Assembly (NCBI GenBank): GCA_945872425.1
Contig: CAMBZE010000008.1
Span: 1-41,226 of the forward strand
Source: Methylotenera oryzisoli
GTDB taxonomy: Bacteria > Pseudomonadota > Gammaproteobacteria > Burkholderiales > Methylophilaceae
Length of the DNA: 41,226 nt
Reading direction: 5' to 3'
The translations under genes and the position numbers were made by a program. Shown here one piece after another: positions 16,801 through 23,774 of the stretch; position 1 is the first letter of the stretch; each line of letters starts with the position of its first letter. A model generated the notes under the pieces. The model saw nothing but the letters and a program-made list of their open reading frames with translations, was not told where the DNA came from and ran no database searches.

Positions 16801-17020
16801 CGATGCTGGTTTCAATTGGCTGCGTCACCAAACTTTCTACCAGTTCAGCTGACAAACCGGGTGATTCAGTCTGGATAATGATTTGTGTGGGTGAGAATTC
16901 AGGGAATACATCCAAATTGCTACGGGTGAGACTGTATAAGCCATACAGCACTACCAGCGTGGTCAGACCGATAATAACGCCACTGAAACGGATAGAAAAA
17001 CGGACTAAAGCCGACATCAT
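13889..17020 (-). CDS. heavy-metal-type RND efflux pump, inner-membrane subunit (CusA/CzcA family)
   Basis: This 1043-residue protein is the proton-driven inner-membrane pump of a tripartite RND exporter. It has the expected layout: an N-terminal membrane helix, a large periplasmic loop, a membrane bundle, a second loop and a C-terminal bundle. SNLDVFPEFSPTQIIIQTE and PGLSAELVESLVTQPIE are typical of the heavy-metal (HME) branch. The TM4 segment reads LGGLAIALGEVVDDAIIDTEN (about residues 390-410), with ALG rather than the DFG of CzcA-type divalent-metal pumps and with extra acidic residues. The substrate is therefore uncertain; heavy metal cation is the best guess. It starts 6 nt after the adaptor gene and is the last gene of the OMF-MFP-RND operon. 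Confidence 0.93.
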   Translation of the reverse strand: MMSALVRFSIRFSGVIIGLTTLVVLYGLYSLTRSNLDVFPEFSPTQIIIQTESPGLSAELVESLVTQPIETSIAGAVGIESMRSQSIPGLSIVTIIFDEGTDIYRNRQVIAERLSTLTNKLPLGITPNITPLTSSASTVLGVGLTSKTRNLTEIRTFVDWVIVPHLLAIPGVADVNVFGGKIRQFQVQADPEKMIRYGISLIQIEEAVKKATGVRGNGFIENKNQRIIINTEGQSTSPEKLAQVTLLHKNGQTIRLGDIGQVVEGTAPSISAAAINEETGVYLSIQSQLGANTHGVTQAIEKALQELKPGLATENMTLHEGLFRPANFIEVAIKGVRTDILIGSILVITVLFLFLFNARTAFISATAIPLSLLTAIVVLSHFNIGLNIMVLGGLAIALGEVVDDAIIDTENIFRRLRENRTLALPLPTHRVVFNASMEVRSSVVYATIIVALVFMPLLTLGGVAGKLFAPLGLAYIAAILASLLVALTLTPTLCYLLLGNAKLESADPPLIRIIKKWYVNSLLKIEAHYKATLAASFMFIAIGLGTLPLFKNQFIPALHEGHYVMHMTAVPGTSEQESLRIGKKVSAVIRNIDGVKSVTQWVGRAPNGADTFGTHYSEFEIEIGAIAGQEQRRILDEIRENLAGEKIDRDGDGKAEAGFVGVNFAINTFLTERIEETISGYAASTVINIYGQDLDALDRDANAIASIVNSIKGASDVLIQSPPGTPQLVIRLLPEKMARLGLYPTDVLDNIRAAYEGVPVAQVYQGNRVIGVSVLLNLEARDDVQEAGNLPLFNAEGKLLRLRDVADIVQENGRSKILHAGAKRIQTVTANVVDRDIGAFTDELKSRLSTDLALSQGAYLEFTGAAEANAKSREALILQSLLAGVTVFLMLYIAFGRLRNLLLTFANLPFALIGGVLAVMFTGGWISLGSLVGFVTLFGITLRNSIMMISHYQHLIDAENCVWGLETCIRGASERLPSILMTALVTALGLLPLAIGSGQPGREIEGPMATIIVGGLVTSTILNLLILPTIMLHFGKFEKSESD

Positions 17021-17026
17021 GGCGAT

Positions 17027-18091
17027 TTAATCCTCGTTCTCGTTAGTAATTTGCGACTTAAATTCTTCGGACAGCAACAATTGTGCGCCACTTGTGACGA
17101 TGTGGTCATTCGCTTTTAGTGACCCTTGATAAAACCATCCGTTTTCGACTTCAATATCGGTATTGATTGGCAATCGGCTAAATTTATCATTGCCCGACTT
17201 TTGATATACCCAAGGTTTTCCTGCATACCAAATAATGGCGGAATTTGGGATAAGTACGCCATGACTGATTTCCCCAGAGGTGGCGCTCAGGGCATTGACT
17301 TGCATGCCAGTGCGTAGCTCAGTGGTTTTGGCGTGGTAGAAATAGGTTTTGCCTTGAATGGTGGAATTGCTGATGGGCGCACGCGAAATATAGTGTGCGC
17401 GAATGGTGTGAGAGGGCGCGGCAGTGGGCGCAATCATGATGCTGCTATTCTCACGTGGTTCAGTCGCATCAAACGGCAAGGTGGTTTGAATCAGCACCTC
17501 TTTATTACTAATCAGATTTTGTAGCAAGTCGCTGGTATTTTGAGGGAGAGCGTGCTTGGTGAGCGCCTCGCCCCAAGTTTGTCGCATGCTGTCAGCGATG
17601 TTTTTGGCGCTGGAGACAGCCGCCGCAATTTTCGCTTCATCTGCTTTTACATTGGCAGCAGCAGTGGCGACGACTTTGTCTGATACATTTTTGTCATCTT
17701 GATTCAGTGCCTGTAAACGAGAGTGCTCCTGTTGGTTTTGTGCTAATGAGGTATGCAAGATTTGGATGTCAGACTGGACGGCTAAATAACGGGTGCGTAG
17801 GTCAATTAGACTGTCTATGCTCATTACGCTGCCATAAGTGCTGATGCTGGCTTGGTGAGTGCTGGCTTGAATGGCGCTTGTTTTAATTTCACTTTGCACT
17901 TGCGTAGCTGTGCTCGCTGTGATGATGGTGAGCCCTTCTTGATTGCTCACGCGGTTGGGAGTTTCAATCTCTTCTTCCGATTGCTGGGTCAGCGCTTCAA
18001 ATTCATCTTTGCCGGAAAATACTAACACCCAAAACAAGATAACGATTAAAAATGCTTGCAAGCCGATGATAATGACTGATTTACGATTCAT
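17027..18091 (-). CDS. RND periplasmic adaptor (membrane fusion protein)
   Basis: The 354-residue protein has one N-terminal membrane anchor (VIIIGLQAFLIVILFWVLVF), then a long helical hairpin rich in Ala, Gln and Ser (about residues 100-170), and a beta-rich C-terminal half with GMQVNALSATSGEISHGVLIPNSAI and NDHIVTSGAQLLLSEEF, the usual CzcB/CusB-type adaptor ending. It would bridge the inner-membrane pump to the outer-membrane channel. No metal-binding His-rich or CusF-like segment is visible. It lies between the outer-membrane factor and pump genes with gaps of 27 and 6 nt, so the three form one operon. Confidence 0.88.
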   Translation of the reverse strand: MNRKSVIIIGLQAFLIVILFWVLVFSGKDEFEALTQQSEEEIETPNRVSNQEGLTIITASTATQVQSEIKTSAIQASTHQASISTYGSVMSIDSLIDLRTRYLAVQSDIQILHTSLAQNQQEHSRLQALNQDDKNVSDKVVATAAANVKADEAKIAAAVSSAKNIADSMRQTWGEALTKHALPQNTSDLLQNLISNKEVLIQTTLPFDATEPRENSSIMIAPTAAPSHTIRAHYISRAPISNSTIQGKTYFYHAKTTELRTGMQVNALSATSGEISHGVLIPNSAIIWYAGKPWVYQKSGNDKFSRLPINTDIEVENGWFYQGSLKANDHIVTSGAQLLLSEEFKSQITNENED

Positions 18092-18118
18092 TTTTTGTTG
18101 ACCCCATCACGCTTTCAC

Positions 18119-19579
18119 TTAATTTATTGCCGCTTGTTTTTGCGGCTGTTGTAATGCGTTTTCTAACTGGTTAAGGGCAGTTTTAAGTTGAAAATGCGCT
18201 AACGCGACATTTCTTTCTGCAACGACCTCTTCCAGTTTAACGTACGTTAACTCCAGCCGATCAATTTCTCCCGCTGACAATTTACGTGCCATGCGTTGGG
18301 TGTGGTTTTGCTGTTGTTGGTATAGTGTTGCCTGTTGTTCTAGCACTTGTCTCGCTTGTGCAAGCTTGGCATTGGCGGTGTCGGCCTCTGCGATAACCGT
18401 GTTCTGCAAAGCTTCAAATTGAGCAGCCTCTATCTCGCGTAATTGAGTGGCTTCAGCAATGGCTAATTTATTTTTATTTAACAACGTGAGTAAGCCTGAC
18501 AAGCCAAGTGACCATATTTTGTCACCAAATTCATAGGCATAGCCTGGGCTAATGATCAGGTCTGGATACTGCTTGGCTATTTCCAGTTTTAATTTGGCTT
18601 CAGCAGCGGCATAGCGTTCAAGTGATATACGAATGTCCAAGCGGTTTAACAGCGCCGCCGCATTAAGATTTTCAGGAGCTGTTCGGATGTGGTTTGGCAT
18701 CTTGTATGAATCGTGCGCCAAGGGCATGGTCTCTAGTTTGCGTAATGGCAATCCTGAATGGTTTGCTAATTTAGATAGTAAAACCAACTTGTTTTGTTGA
18801 TGGGCATTTAATTTGGCAGTAATGGTTTGAAGTTGAAGGGTTGCTGTACTTAATTCAAGGTTTGACGCCGCGCCTAAGCTAATGCGTTTTTGATAGATAG
18901 CGACAATTTCTTGCCAATAGGCTTGTTCTTTAGACAGCAGATAGATTTGTTGCTGATTAAATTGATATTCATACAGCGATTGCGCTACTTGATTCCGTAA
19001 TTGCCATGCGACTTGTGCAACTTCAAGTTTAGCCGCTTGTGATAGGTGGCTGGCATTTTCAATGCGAATAGCACGTTTATTGGCAGTCTCGATGGGTATA
19101 TCTATGCTTAGCCCGAAAGCATACGGACTTACGTCGTTGTTTGTATTGCTGCTATGCGCAAGGTGGCCATTGAGGGTGGGTGCGGCTTTTTCTGCGGCAG
19201 TCAGTTGGGCAGATTCCGCGGCGCGCCATTGCGCACGCGCTACGTCTAGGCTCGGGTGAAAAAATAGGGCGCAGAATGTTAGCTCATCCACGCCCCATTG
19301 TTGAATCGGCAAACGCTCGGGCAAGTAGCCATGGTTGATTAAAAATTGATGAAATTGTGCGCTATCAGGATTTTTATTTTCAATTTTTGCGGCAATGATG
19401 TCTGTGCTAACAGGTTTTGCCGTGTATTGTTGAAAGCCACAGGTGACTAGAAAAATGGGTAAGCAGGCGAACAGAGTATTTCTGTAGTTTAATTTCGAGC
19501 CAGAATTTGATTTTGAATTAGTTTCGGTTTGCTTGGTCAAGGCTGATTTAATCGAAATCAAAAGTTTAATTGTAATCAT
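18119..19579 (-). CDS. outer-membrane efflux lipoprotein (TolC/CzcC family)
   Basis: This 486-residue protein carries two TolC-type repeats of long alanine- and glutamine-rich helices, for example HPSLDVARAQWRAAESAQL, LRNQVAQSLYEYQFNQQQI and the second-half LDIRISLERYAAAEAKLKL with YPDLIISPGYAYEFG, as in CzcC. LFACLPIFLVTC ends in a lipobox with Cys47, so the mature protein is probably lipid-anchored in the outer membrane. The 35 residues before this signal are unusually long and polar. No better ATG, GTG or TTG was found close to the signal, so the start at 19579 is only probable. It is the first gene of the RND operon. Confidence 0.87.
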   Translation of the reverse strand: MITIKLLISIKSALTKQTETNSKSNSGSKLNYRNTLFACLPIFLVTCGFQQYTAKPVSTDIIAAKIENKNPDSAQFHQFLINHGYLPERLPIQQWGVDELTFCALFFHPSLDVARAQWRAAESAQLTAAEKAAPTLNGHLAHSSNTNNDVSPYAFGLSIDIPIETANKRAIRIENASHLSQAAKLEVAQVAWQLRNQVAQSLYEYQFNQQQIYLLSKEQAYWQEIVAIYQKRISLGAASNLELSTATLQLQTITAKLNAHQQNKLVLLSKLANHSGLPLRKLETMPLAHDSYKMPNHIRTAPENLNAAALLNRLDIRISLERYAAAEAKLKLEIAKQYPDLIISPGYAYEFGDKIWSLGLSGLLTLLNKNKLAIAEATQLREIEAAQFEALQNTVIAEADTANAKLAQARQVLEQQATLYQQQQNHTQRMARKLSAGEIDRLELTYVKLEEVVAERNVALAHFQLKTALNQLENALQQPQKQAAIN

Positions 19580-19634
19580 ACGGCTGGCTAATTTTTAGAT
19601 TGAATGGCTGGTTGCGGAAAGTAGCGTATCTGGT

Positions 19635-19883
19635 TTATTCAGCAATCTCGGCATGCACAGCATTTAAGGCATCCTGTAAAGTTTCTTCGCTCAAGTTGTT
19701 GATGGAAGTTGCCAGCAGATCCGCCGCTTCTACGGTAGAGATTGGTAAATCATGGCTATCCATTTCAGCAATCAGGCCGGCAGCTATGCCGGTCACTTTT
19801 AGCAATGCCTGGCGCTCGCGCATTAGAAGCTCCAGCTCGGAGCGTAGCATATTGACTTCATTTTGATTGATTGTGTGCGGCAT
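19635..19883 (-). CDS. small acidic helical protein of unknown function
   Basis: This 82-residue soluble protein is predicted to be almost all helix: ELELLMRERQALLKVTGIAAGLIAEM followed by AADLLATSINNLSEETLQDALNAVHAEIAE. I recognise no family. Its acidic composition and regular heptad-like spacing argue for a real gene, whereas the overlapping plus-strand frame (19600-19866) is Ser/Ala-rich shadow sequence. The start is ATG 19883, or the internal Met at residue 12. It lies upstream of the RND operon on the same strand with a 55-nt gap, so it could be co-transcribed, but nothing in it suggests a metal sensor: it has no Cys and no helix-turn-helix. Confidence 0.6.
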   Translation of the reverse strand: MPHTINQNEVNMLRSELELLMRERQALLKVTGIAAGLIAEMDSHDLPISTVEAADLLATSINNLSEETLQDALNAVHAEIAE

Positions 19884-20078
19884 AATGGCTCAACTTTGGA
19901 ATGATTAGGAAATGTTTTGTAAAGATTAGCACTATTTTACAACCGCTGTCTGCTCTCTGTTGGGTATTACGAGAATAAAAGTAGTGCTTTTTTATTTATG
20001 TCTTTTCTGATTATTAAAAGTTGAGATACAATAACGGATTACCTGAACGACTAAGTTTTTTCAAGTCGTACACTACCT

Positions 20079-20163
20079 GCGAGAGTGGCGGAATTGGTAG
20101 ACGCACTGGATTTAGGTTCCAGCGCCGTAAGGCGTGAGAGTTCGAGTCTCTCCTTTCGCACCA
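20079..20163 (+). tRNA. tRNA-Leu (anticodon UAG)
   Basis: The 85-nt class II tRNA has a 7-bp acceptor stem (GCGAGAG with CTTTCGC), an anticodon stem CTGGA/TCCAG around loop TTTAGGT (anticodon TAG), a long variable arm, GTTCGAGTC in the T arm and an encoded CCA at 20161-20163. It stands 85 nt upstream of tig. Confidence 0.97.
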
Positions 20164-20248
20164 ACCTTACTTTAAATAGCATATCTACGGGGATGTTCAT
20201 GATGAGCACCTGCTTGTGGTTTGCAGTTAAGAATTTAGGAATTACCGC

Positions 20249-21553
20249 ATGGCTCTGAATGTTGAAACTCTCAGTAAACTCGAACGTCGAATCACAATCA
20301 GCGTTCCACTCCAGCCACTAGAGGCGCAAATCAATCAACGATTAAACCAGATTTCACGCACGGCGAAATTTTCTGGCTTTAGACCTGGCAAAGCTCCCAT
20401 GGGCTTGGTGGGTCAGCATTACGGCAATCAAGTGCGTGATGAGGTTTACTCGGCCGCAGTTGAAAAAAGCTTTGGTGATGCAGTTGATGAAAATAAATTA
20501 CGCGTTGCGGGCTTTCCTAACATTGAGCACAAACCATTTGATGCAGCGTCTGAAATCCTAGAGTACACCGCAACATTTGAAGTGTTTCCTGAAGTCACTT
20601 TAGGTGATTTGTCGAAAGTTAAAATTGAGCGTCCGGTCATTGAAGTGGCTGATGCCGATGTTAAGAAAACCTTAGACGTTTTAGTAAAGCAGCGTGTAAG
20701 TTTTGAGCCTGTTAAACGCGCTGCTAAAAAAGGTGATCGCATTAACGTTACCCTTAAAGCCTCCATTGATGGCAAGGAAGTTGAGTCTACTGGCGATACT
20801 GGCATTGATTTGGTGTTGGGCGAAATTGGCCGCGTTGCATCTTTTGATGAGCAATTGGCAGGCGGTAAAGCGGGCAGTACAAAGCAGTTTGAAATTACTT
20901 ATCCGGCAGATCATAACCCGGAGCAACTCGCTGGAAAAACAGTAGGTTACGAAGTAACCTACGTGAGCGTTTCACAACCTAAGCTCCCCGAAATTGACGC
21001 TGACTTTGCAAAAAGTTTAGGTGTCGAAGATGGCGACGTTGAGAAAATGAAAGCGGAAATCACTGAAAGCTTGAAGCAGGAAGTGGCGAAGCGCGTCAGT
21101 GCAAAATTAAAAGAACAAGCGTTCCAAGCCTTGGTAGACGGTGCTGATTTTGAAATTCCACGCGTGTTGTTGGGTACTGAAATCAATCGCATGATGCAAA
21201 CCACAGAGCAAAATCTAAAACAACGTGGTGCGGATCTGGGCAATATCAAACTTGAACCGGCGATGTTTGAAGATCAGGCAAAACGTAGCACCAAATTACG
21301 TTTAATTCTAGGCGAGATAATTAACACAAATGGCTTGCACGCAAGTGCAGACCAGGTTCGCGCGATGGTTGACGTGTTCGCGCAAAGTTTCGAGCGTCCT
21401 GCAGATGTGGTGACTTGGTACTATGCGGACCCTAAACGTTTGGACGAACCTGCAGCGTTGGCGACAGAAGAAAACGCGGTCAGCTGGATATTGTCAAAAG
21501 TTAAAGTAAGCGATAAAAAAGTTAAGTTTGACGATTTAATGGGAAATGCTTAA
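20249..21553 (+). CDS. tig: trigger factor
   Basis: Trigger factor is the ribosome-bound chaperone and peptidyl-prolyl isomerase that meets nascent chains at the exit tunnel. The 434-residue protein has an N-terminal ribosome-binding domain with the signature FRPGKAPMGLV (trigger-factor FRxGxxP motif, about residue 44). An FKBP-type domain follows from about residue 155 (KKGDRINVTLKASIDGKEV), then the helical C-terminal domain. The start ATG is preceded by AGGA (20237-20240). Its stop codon directly abuts the clpP ATG, and the order tig-clpP-clpX-lon is the classical one. Confidence 0.97.
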   Translation: MALNVETLSKLERRITISVPLQPLEAQINQRLNQISRTAKFSGFRPGKAPMGLVGQHYGNQVRDEVYSAAVEKSFGDAVDENKLRVAGFPNIEHKPFDAASEILEYTATFEVFPEVTLGDLSKVKIERPVIEVADADVKKTLDVLVKQRVSFEPVKRAAKKGDRINVTLKASIDGKEVESTGDTGIDLVLGEIGRVASFDEQLAGGKAGSTKQFEITYPADHNPEQLAGKTVGYEVTYVSVSQPKLPEIDADFAKSLGVEDGDVEKMKAEITESLKQEVAKRVSAKLKEQAFQALVDGADFEIPRVLLGTEINRMMQTTEQNLKQRGADLGNIKLEPAMFEDQAKRSTKLRLILGEIINTNGLHASADQVRAMVDVFAQSFERPADVVTWYYADPKRLDEPAALATEENAVSWILSKVKVSDKKVKFDDLMGNA

Positions 21554-22198
21554 ATGAACAACTCGTTGCAGTCACACACACCGTATGATCTAACCCCCAG
21601 AAGCTTGGGTTACATCCCAATGGTGATTGAACAAAGTGGCCGTGGCGAACGTTCTTATGATATTTATTCACGGCTACTTAAAGAGCGCGTTATATTTTTG
21701 GTTGGCCCAGTCAATGACATGAGCGCTAATTTGGTGGTCGCACAGTTGCTGTTTTTAGAAGCCGAGAATCCAGACAAGGATATTTCCCTGTATATCAATT
21801 CTCCAGGTGGGTCGGTGACTGCCGGCATGTCAATTTATGACACCATGCAGTTTATTAAGCCAGATGTGAGTACGTTGTGCATTGGTCAAGCCGCAAGTAT
21901 GGGCGCATTCCTGTTGGCGGCGGGCGCTAAAGGTAAGCGCTTTAGTCTGCCAAATTCACGCGTGATGATTCATCAGCCTTCAGGTGGCTTCCAAGGTCAG
22001 TCCAGCGATATTGAAATTCATGCGAAAGAAATCTTGTATTTGCGGTCAAAGCTAAATGATATATTGGCTCACCACACGGGTAGAACTTCTGCAGAAATAG
22101 ACCGCGATACCGAGCGCGATAATTTCATGAGTGCTGAGCAATCTGTTGCGTATGGCATGATTGATAAAGTGATTGGCAACCGTAACGAAGCTGCATAA
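21554..22198 (+). CDS. clpP: ATP-dependent Clp protease proteolytic subunit
   Basis: ClpP forms the double heptameric serine peptidase chamber that works with ClpX. The 214-residue protein has the full catalytic triad: S115 in [10 protein letters not shown]140 in MIHQPSGG and D189 in RDTERDN, with the same spacing as in E. coli ClpP. A short N-terminal propeptide is likely, as in relatives. The start codon follows the tig stop without a gap, and GGGAAA inside the end of tig serves as ribosome binding site. clpX follows 26 nt downstream. Confidence 0.98.
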   Translation: MNNSLQSHTPYDLTPRSLGYIPMVIEQSGRGERSYDIYSRLLKERVIFLVGPVNDMSANLVVAQLLFLEAENPDKDISLYINSPGGSVTAGMSIYDTMQFIKPDVSTLCIGQAASMGAFLLAAGAKGKRFSLPNSRVMIHQPSGGFQGQSSDIEIHAKEILYLRSKLNDILAHHTGRTSAEIDRDTERDNFMSAEQSVAYGMIDKVIGNRNEAA

Positions 22199-22224
22199 GT
22201 GGCACTTTAAATAGGACATAATTG

Positions 22225-23505
22225 ATGGCAACTAAAGCCGACGACAATAAATTACTTTATTGTTCATTTTGTGGCAAAAGCCAACATGAAGTAAAAAAAC
22301 TGATTGCAGGCCCCTCGGTGTTTGTTTGCAACGAGTGTGTTGATTTGTGCAACGACATCATCAAAGAAGAAGTTCAGCGCACAGACGGTTTGAAATCTAC
22401 AGAAACCAGTCTGCCCACACCTCAAGAAATATGCAAAATTTTAGACCAGTACGTGATTGGTCAAACCCAAGCTAAGAAAAATCTAGCGGTAGCGGTATAT
22501 AACCATTACAAACGCTTAGGGCATAACAATCTTTCTAGTGGCGGACAAAAAGACGAAGTTGAAATTGCCAAAAGCAATATATTGCTGATTGGTCCAACCG
22601 GCTCAGGTAAAACGCTATTGGCACAAACTTTAGCGCGATTGCTGGACGTGCCCTTTGTGATGGCGGATGCAACGACGCTGACAGAAGCCGGTTACGTGGG
22701 TGAAGATGTAGAAAATATCATGCAAAAACTGCTGCAAAAGTGTGATTATGACACCGAAAAAGCGCAGCGTGGCATCGTTTATATTGATGAAATTGACAAA
22801 ATCTCTCGCAAATCAGACAACCCCTCTATTACGCGCGATGTGTCTGGTGAAGGCGTGCAGCAAGCCTTGCTAAAACTCATTGAAGGCACTGTTGCTTCAA
22901 TTCCGCCTCAGGGTGGTCGTAAGCATCCTGGTCAAGAGTTTGTACAAATTGATACCACAAATATTTTATTTATATGTGGCGGGGCATTTGATGGCCTAGA
23001 AAAAGTGATTCGCCTGCGTTCTGAAAAAGGCGGCATCGGTTTTGGCGCAGAGGTGAAAAGCAAAGCCGATATTCGCGAAGTGGGCGCAGTATTGCGTGAT
23101 GTAGAGCCGGAAGACCTGATTAAATTTGGGCTTATTCCTGAGTTTATCGGCCGCTTGCCAGTGGTGGCTACGCTGGAATCATTGGATGAAGCCGCGCTGA
23201 TGACCATTCTCACTGAACCCAAAAACGCATTGACTAAACAATACATCAAATTGTTTAAGATGGAAGGTGTGGATTTAGAGTTTAGAGAATCTGCTTTGTT
23301 GCTCATTGCCAAAAAAGCGCTGGAGCGTAAAACTGGCGCGCGTGGGTTGCGTTCCATCATGGAACATGCGCTGCTGGAAATCATGTATGAGCTGCCTTCG
23401 CTTGCTAATTTAAGTAAAGTTGTCGTGGATGAAGGTGTTGTTCGCGGCGACACACCACCCATCCTGATCTATGAAGACAAGCCTGCTGACGTAGCAGTCG
23501 GCTAA
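22225..23505 (+). CDS. clpX: ClpX, ATP-binding unfoldase subunit of Clp protease
   Basis: ClpX recognises tagged substrates, unfolds them and feeds them to ClpP. The start is ATG 22225, with AGGACA 7 nt upstream; the TTG at 22222 is not needed. The 426-residue protein has the N-terminal zinc finger (C13, C16, C35, C38), Walker A GPTGSGKT (about residues 123-130), Walker B VYIDEIDK, and the ClpP-docking IGF loop in [10 protein letters not shown] strong terminator lies 15 nt after the stop, so tig-clpP-clpX form one unit separate from lon. Confidence 0.98.
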   Translation: MATKADDNKLLYCSFCGKSQHEVKKLIAGPSVFVCNECVDLCNDIIKEEVQRTDGLKSTETSLPTPQEICKILDQYVIGQTQAKKNLAVAVYNHYKRLGHNNLSSGGQKDEVEIAKSNILLIGPTGSGKTLLAQTLARLLDVPFVMADATTLTEAGYVGEDVENIMQKLLQKCDYDTEKAQRGIVYIDEIDKISRKSDNPSITRDVSGEGVQQALLKLIEGTVASIPPQGGRKHPGQEFVQIDTTNILFICGGAFDGLEKVIRLRSEKGGIGFGAEVKSKADIREVGAVLRDVEPEDLIKFGLIPEFIGRLPVVATLESLDEAALMTILTEPKNALTKQYIKLFKMEGVDLEFRESALLLIAKKALERKTGARGLRSIMEHALLEIMYELPSLANLSKVVVDEGVVRGDTPPILIYEDKPADVAVG

Positions 23506-23520
23506 TCATTTCTTTTTACT

Positions 23521-23569
23521 AAAAATCCCAGTTTGATCGTTTGATTCGAGTTATTAAACTGGGATTTTT
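23521..23569 (+). terminator. rho-independent terminator after clpX
   Basis: AAAAATCCCAGTTT (23521-23534) and AAACTGGGATTTTT (23556-23569) form a perfect 14-bp stem with a 21-nt loop. The ends supply A and T tracts in both directions. Confidence 0.88.
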
Positions 23570-23587
23570 GAGGCTATCGGCCTCACA

Positions 23588-23620
23588 AAATTTGATCTAT
23601 CATCCGCTCCTCAAATTTGA
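23588..23620. repeat. paired AAATTTGA boxes upstream of lon
   Basis: AAATTTGA occurs at 23588-23595 and again at 23613-23620; the second lies in a perfect 10-bp palindrome, TCAAATTTGA (23611-23620). The copies are 25 nt apart and about 70 nt upstream of the heat-shock promoter. They may be an operator, but AT-rich chance repeats cannot be excluded. Confidence 0.3.
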
Positions 23621-23690
23621 GATACTCGTTAAATTTCTTTCAAACATATCAATTCAAGTCGCTAAATTAGTGCTTAAATGTTAACTTATA

Positions 23691-23716
23691 CTTGAACTGC
23701 TAAGAATTAACCCCAT
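23691..23716 (+). promoter_or_regulatory. sigma-32 (RpoH) heat-shock promoter of lon
   Basis: CTTGAA (23691-23696), a 14-nt spacer and CCCCAT (23711-23716) match the sigma-32 consensus CTTGAA-N(13-15)-CCCCATnT in both boxes and in spacing. Transcription would begin about 50 nt upstream of the lon ATG. Confidence 0.85.
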
Positions 23717-23774
23717 CACAGGTATGTAGGCGTTTCCGACTTAACTCTTCAGCTTAATTTTGAGGTCGCTATTC

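Noticed and set aside
19600-19866. Plus-strand 88-codon frame opposite the small acidic protein
   Set aside because: Ser/Arg-rich, no ribosome binding site; the minus-strand frame has better protein-like composition.
22932-23462. Long open frame (176 codons) antisense to clpX
   Set aside because: Ser-rich shadow of a fully conserved clpX frame; no ribosome binding site or recognisable family.
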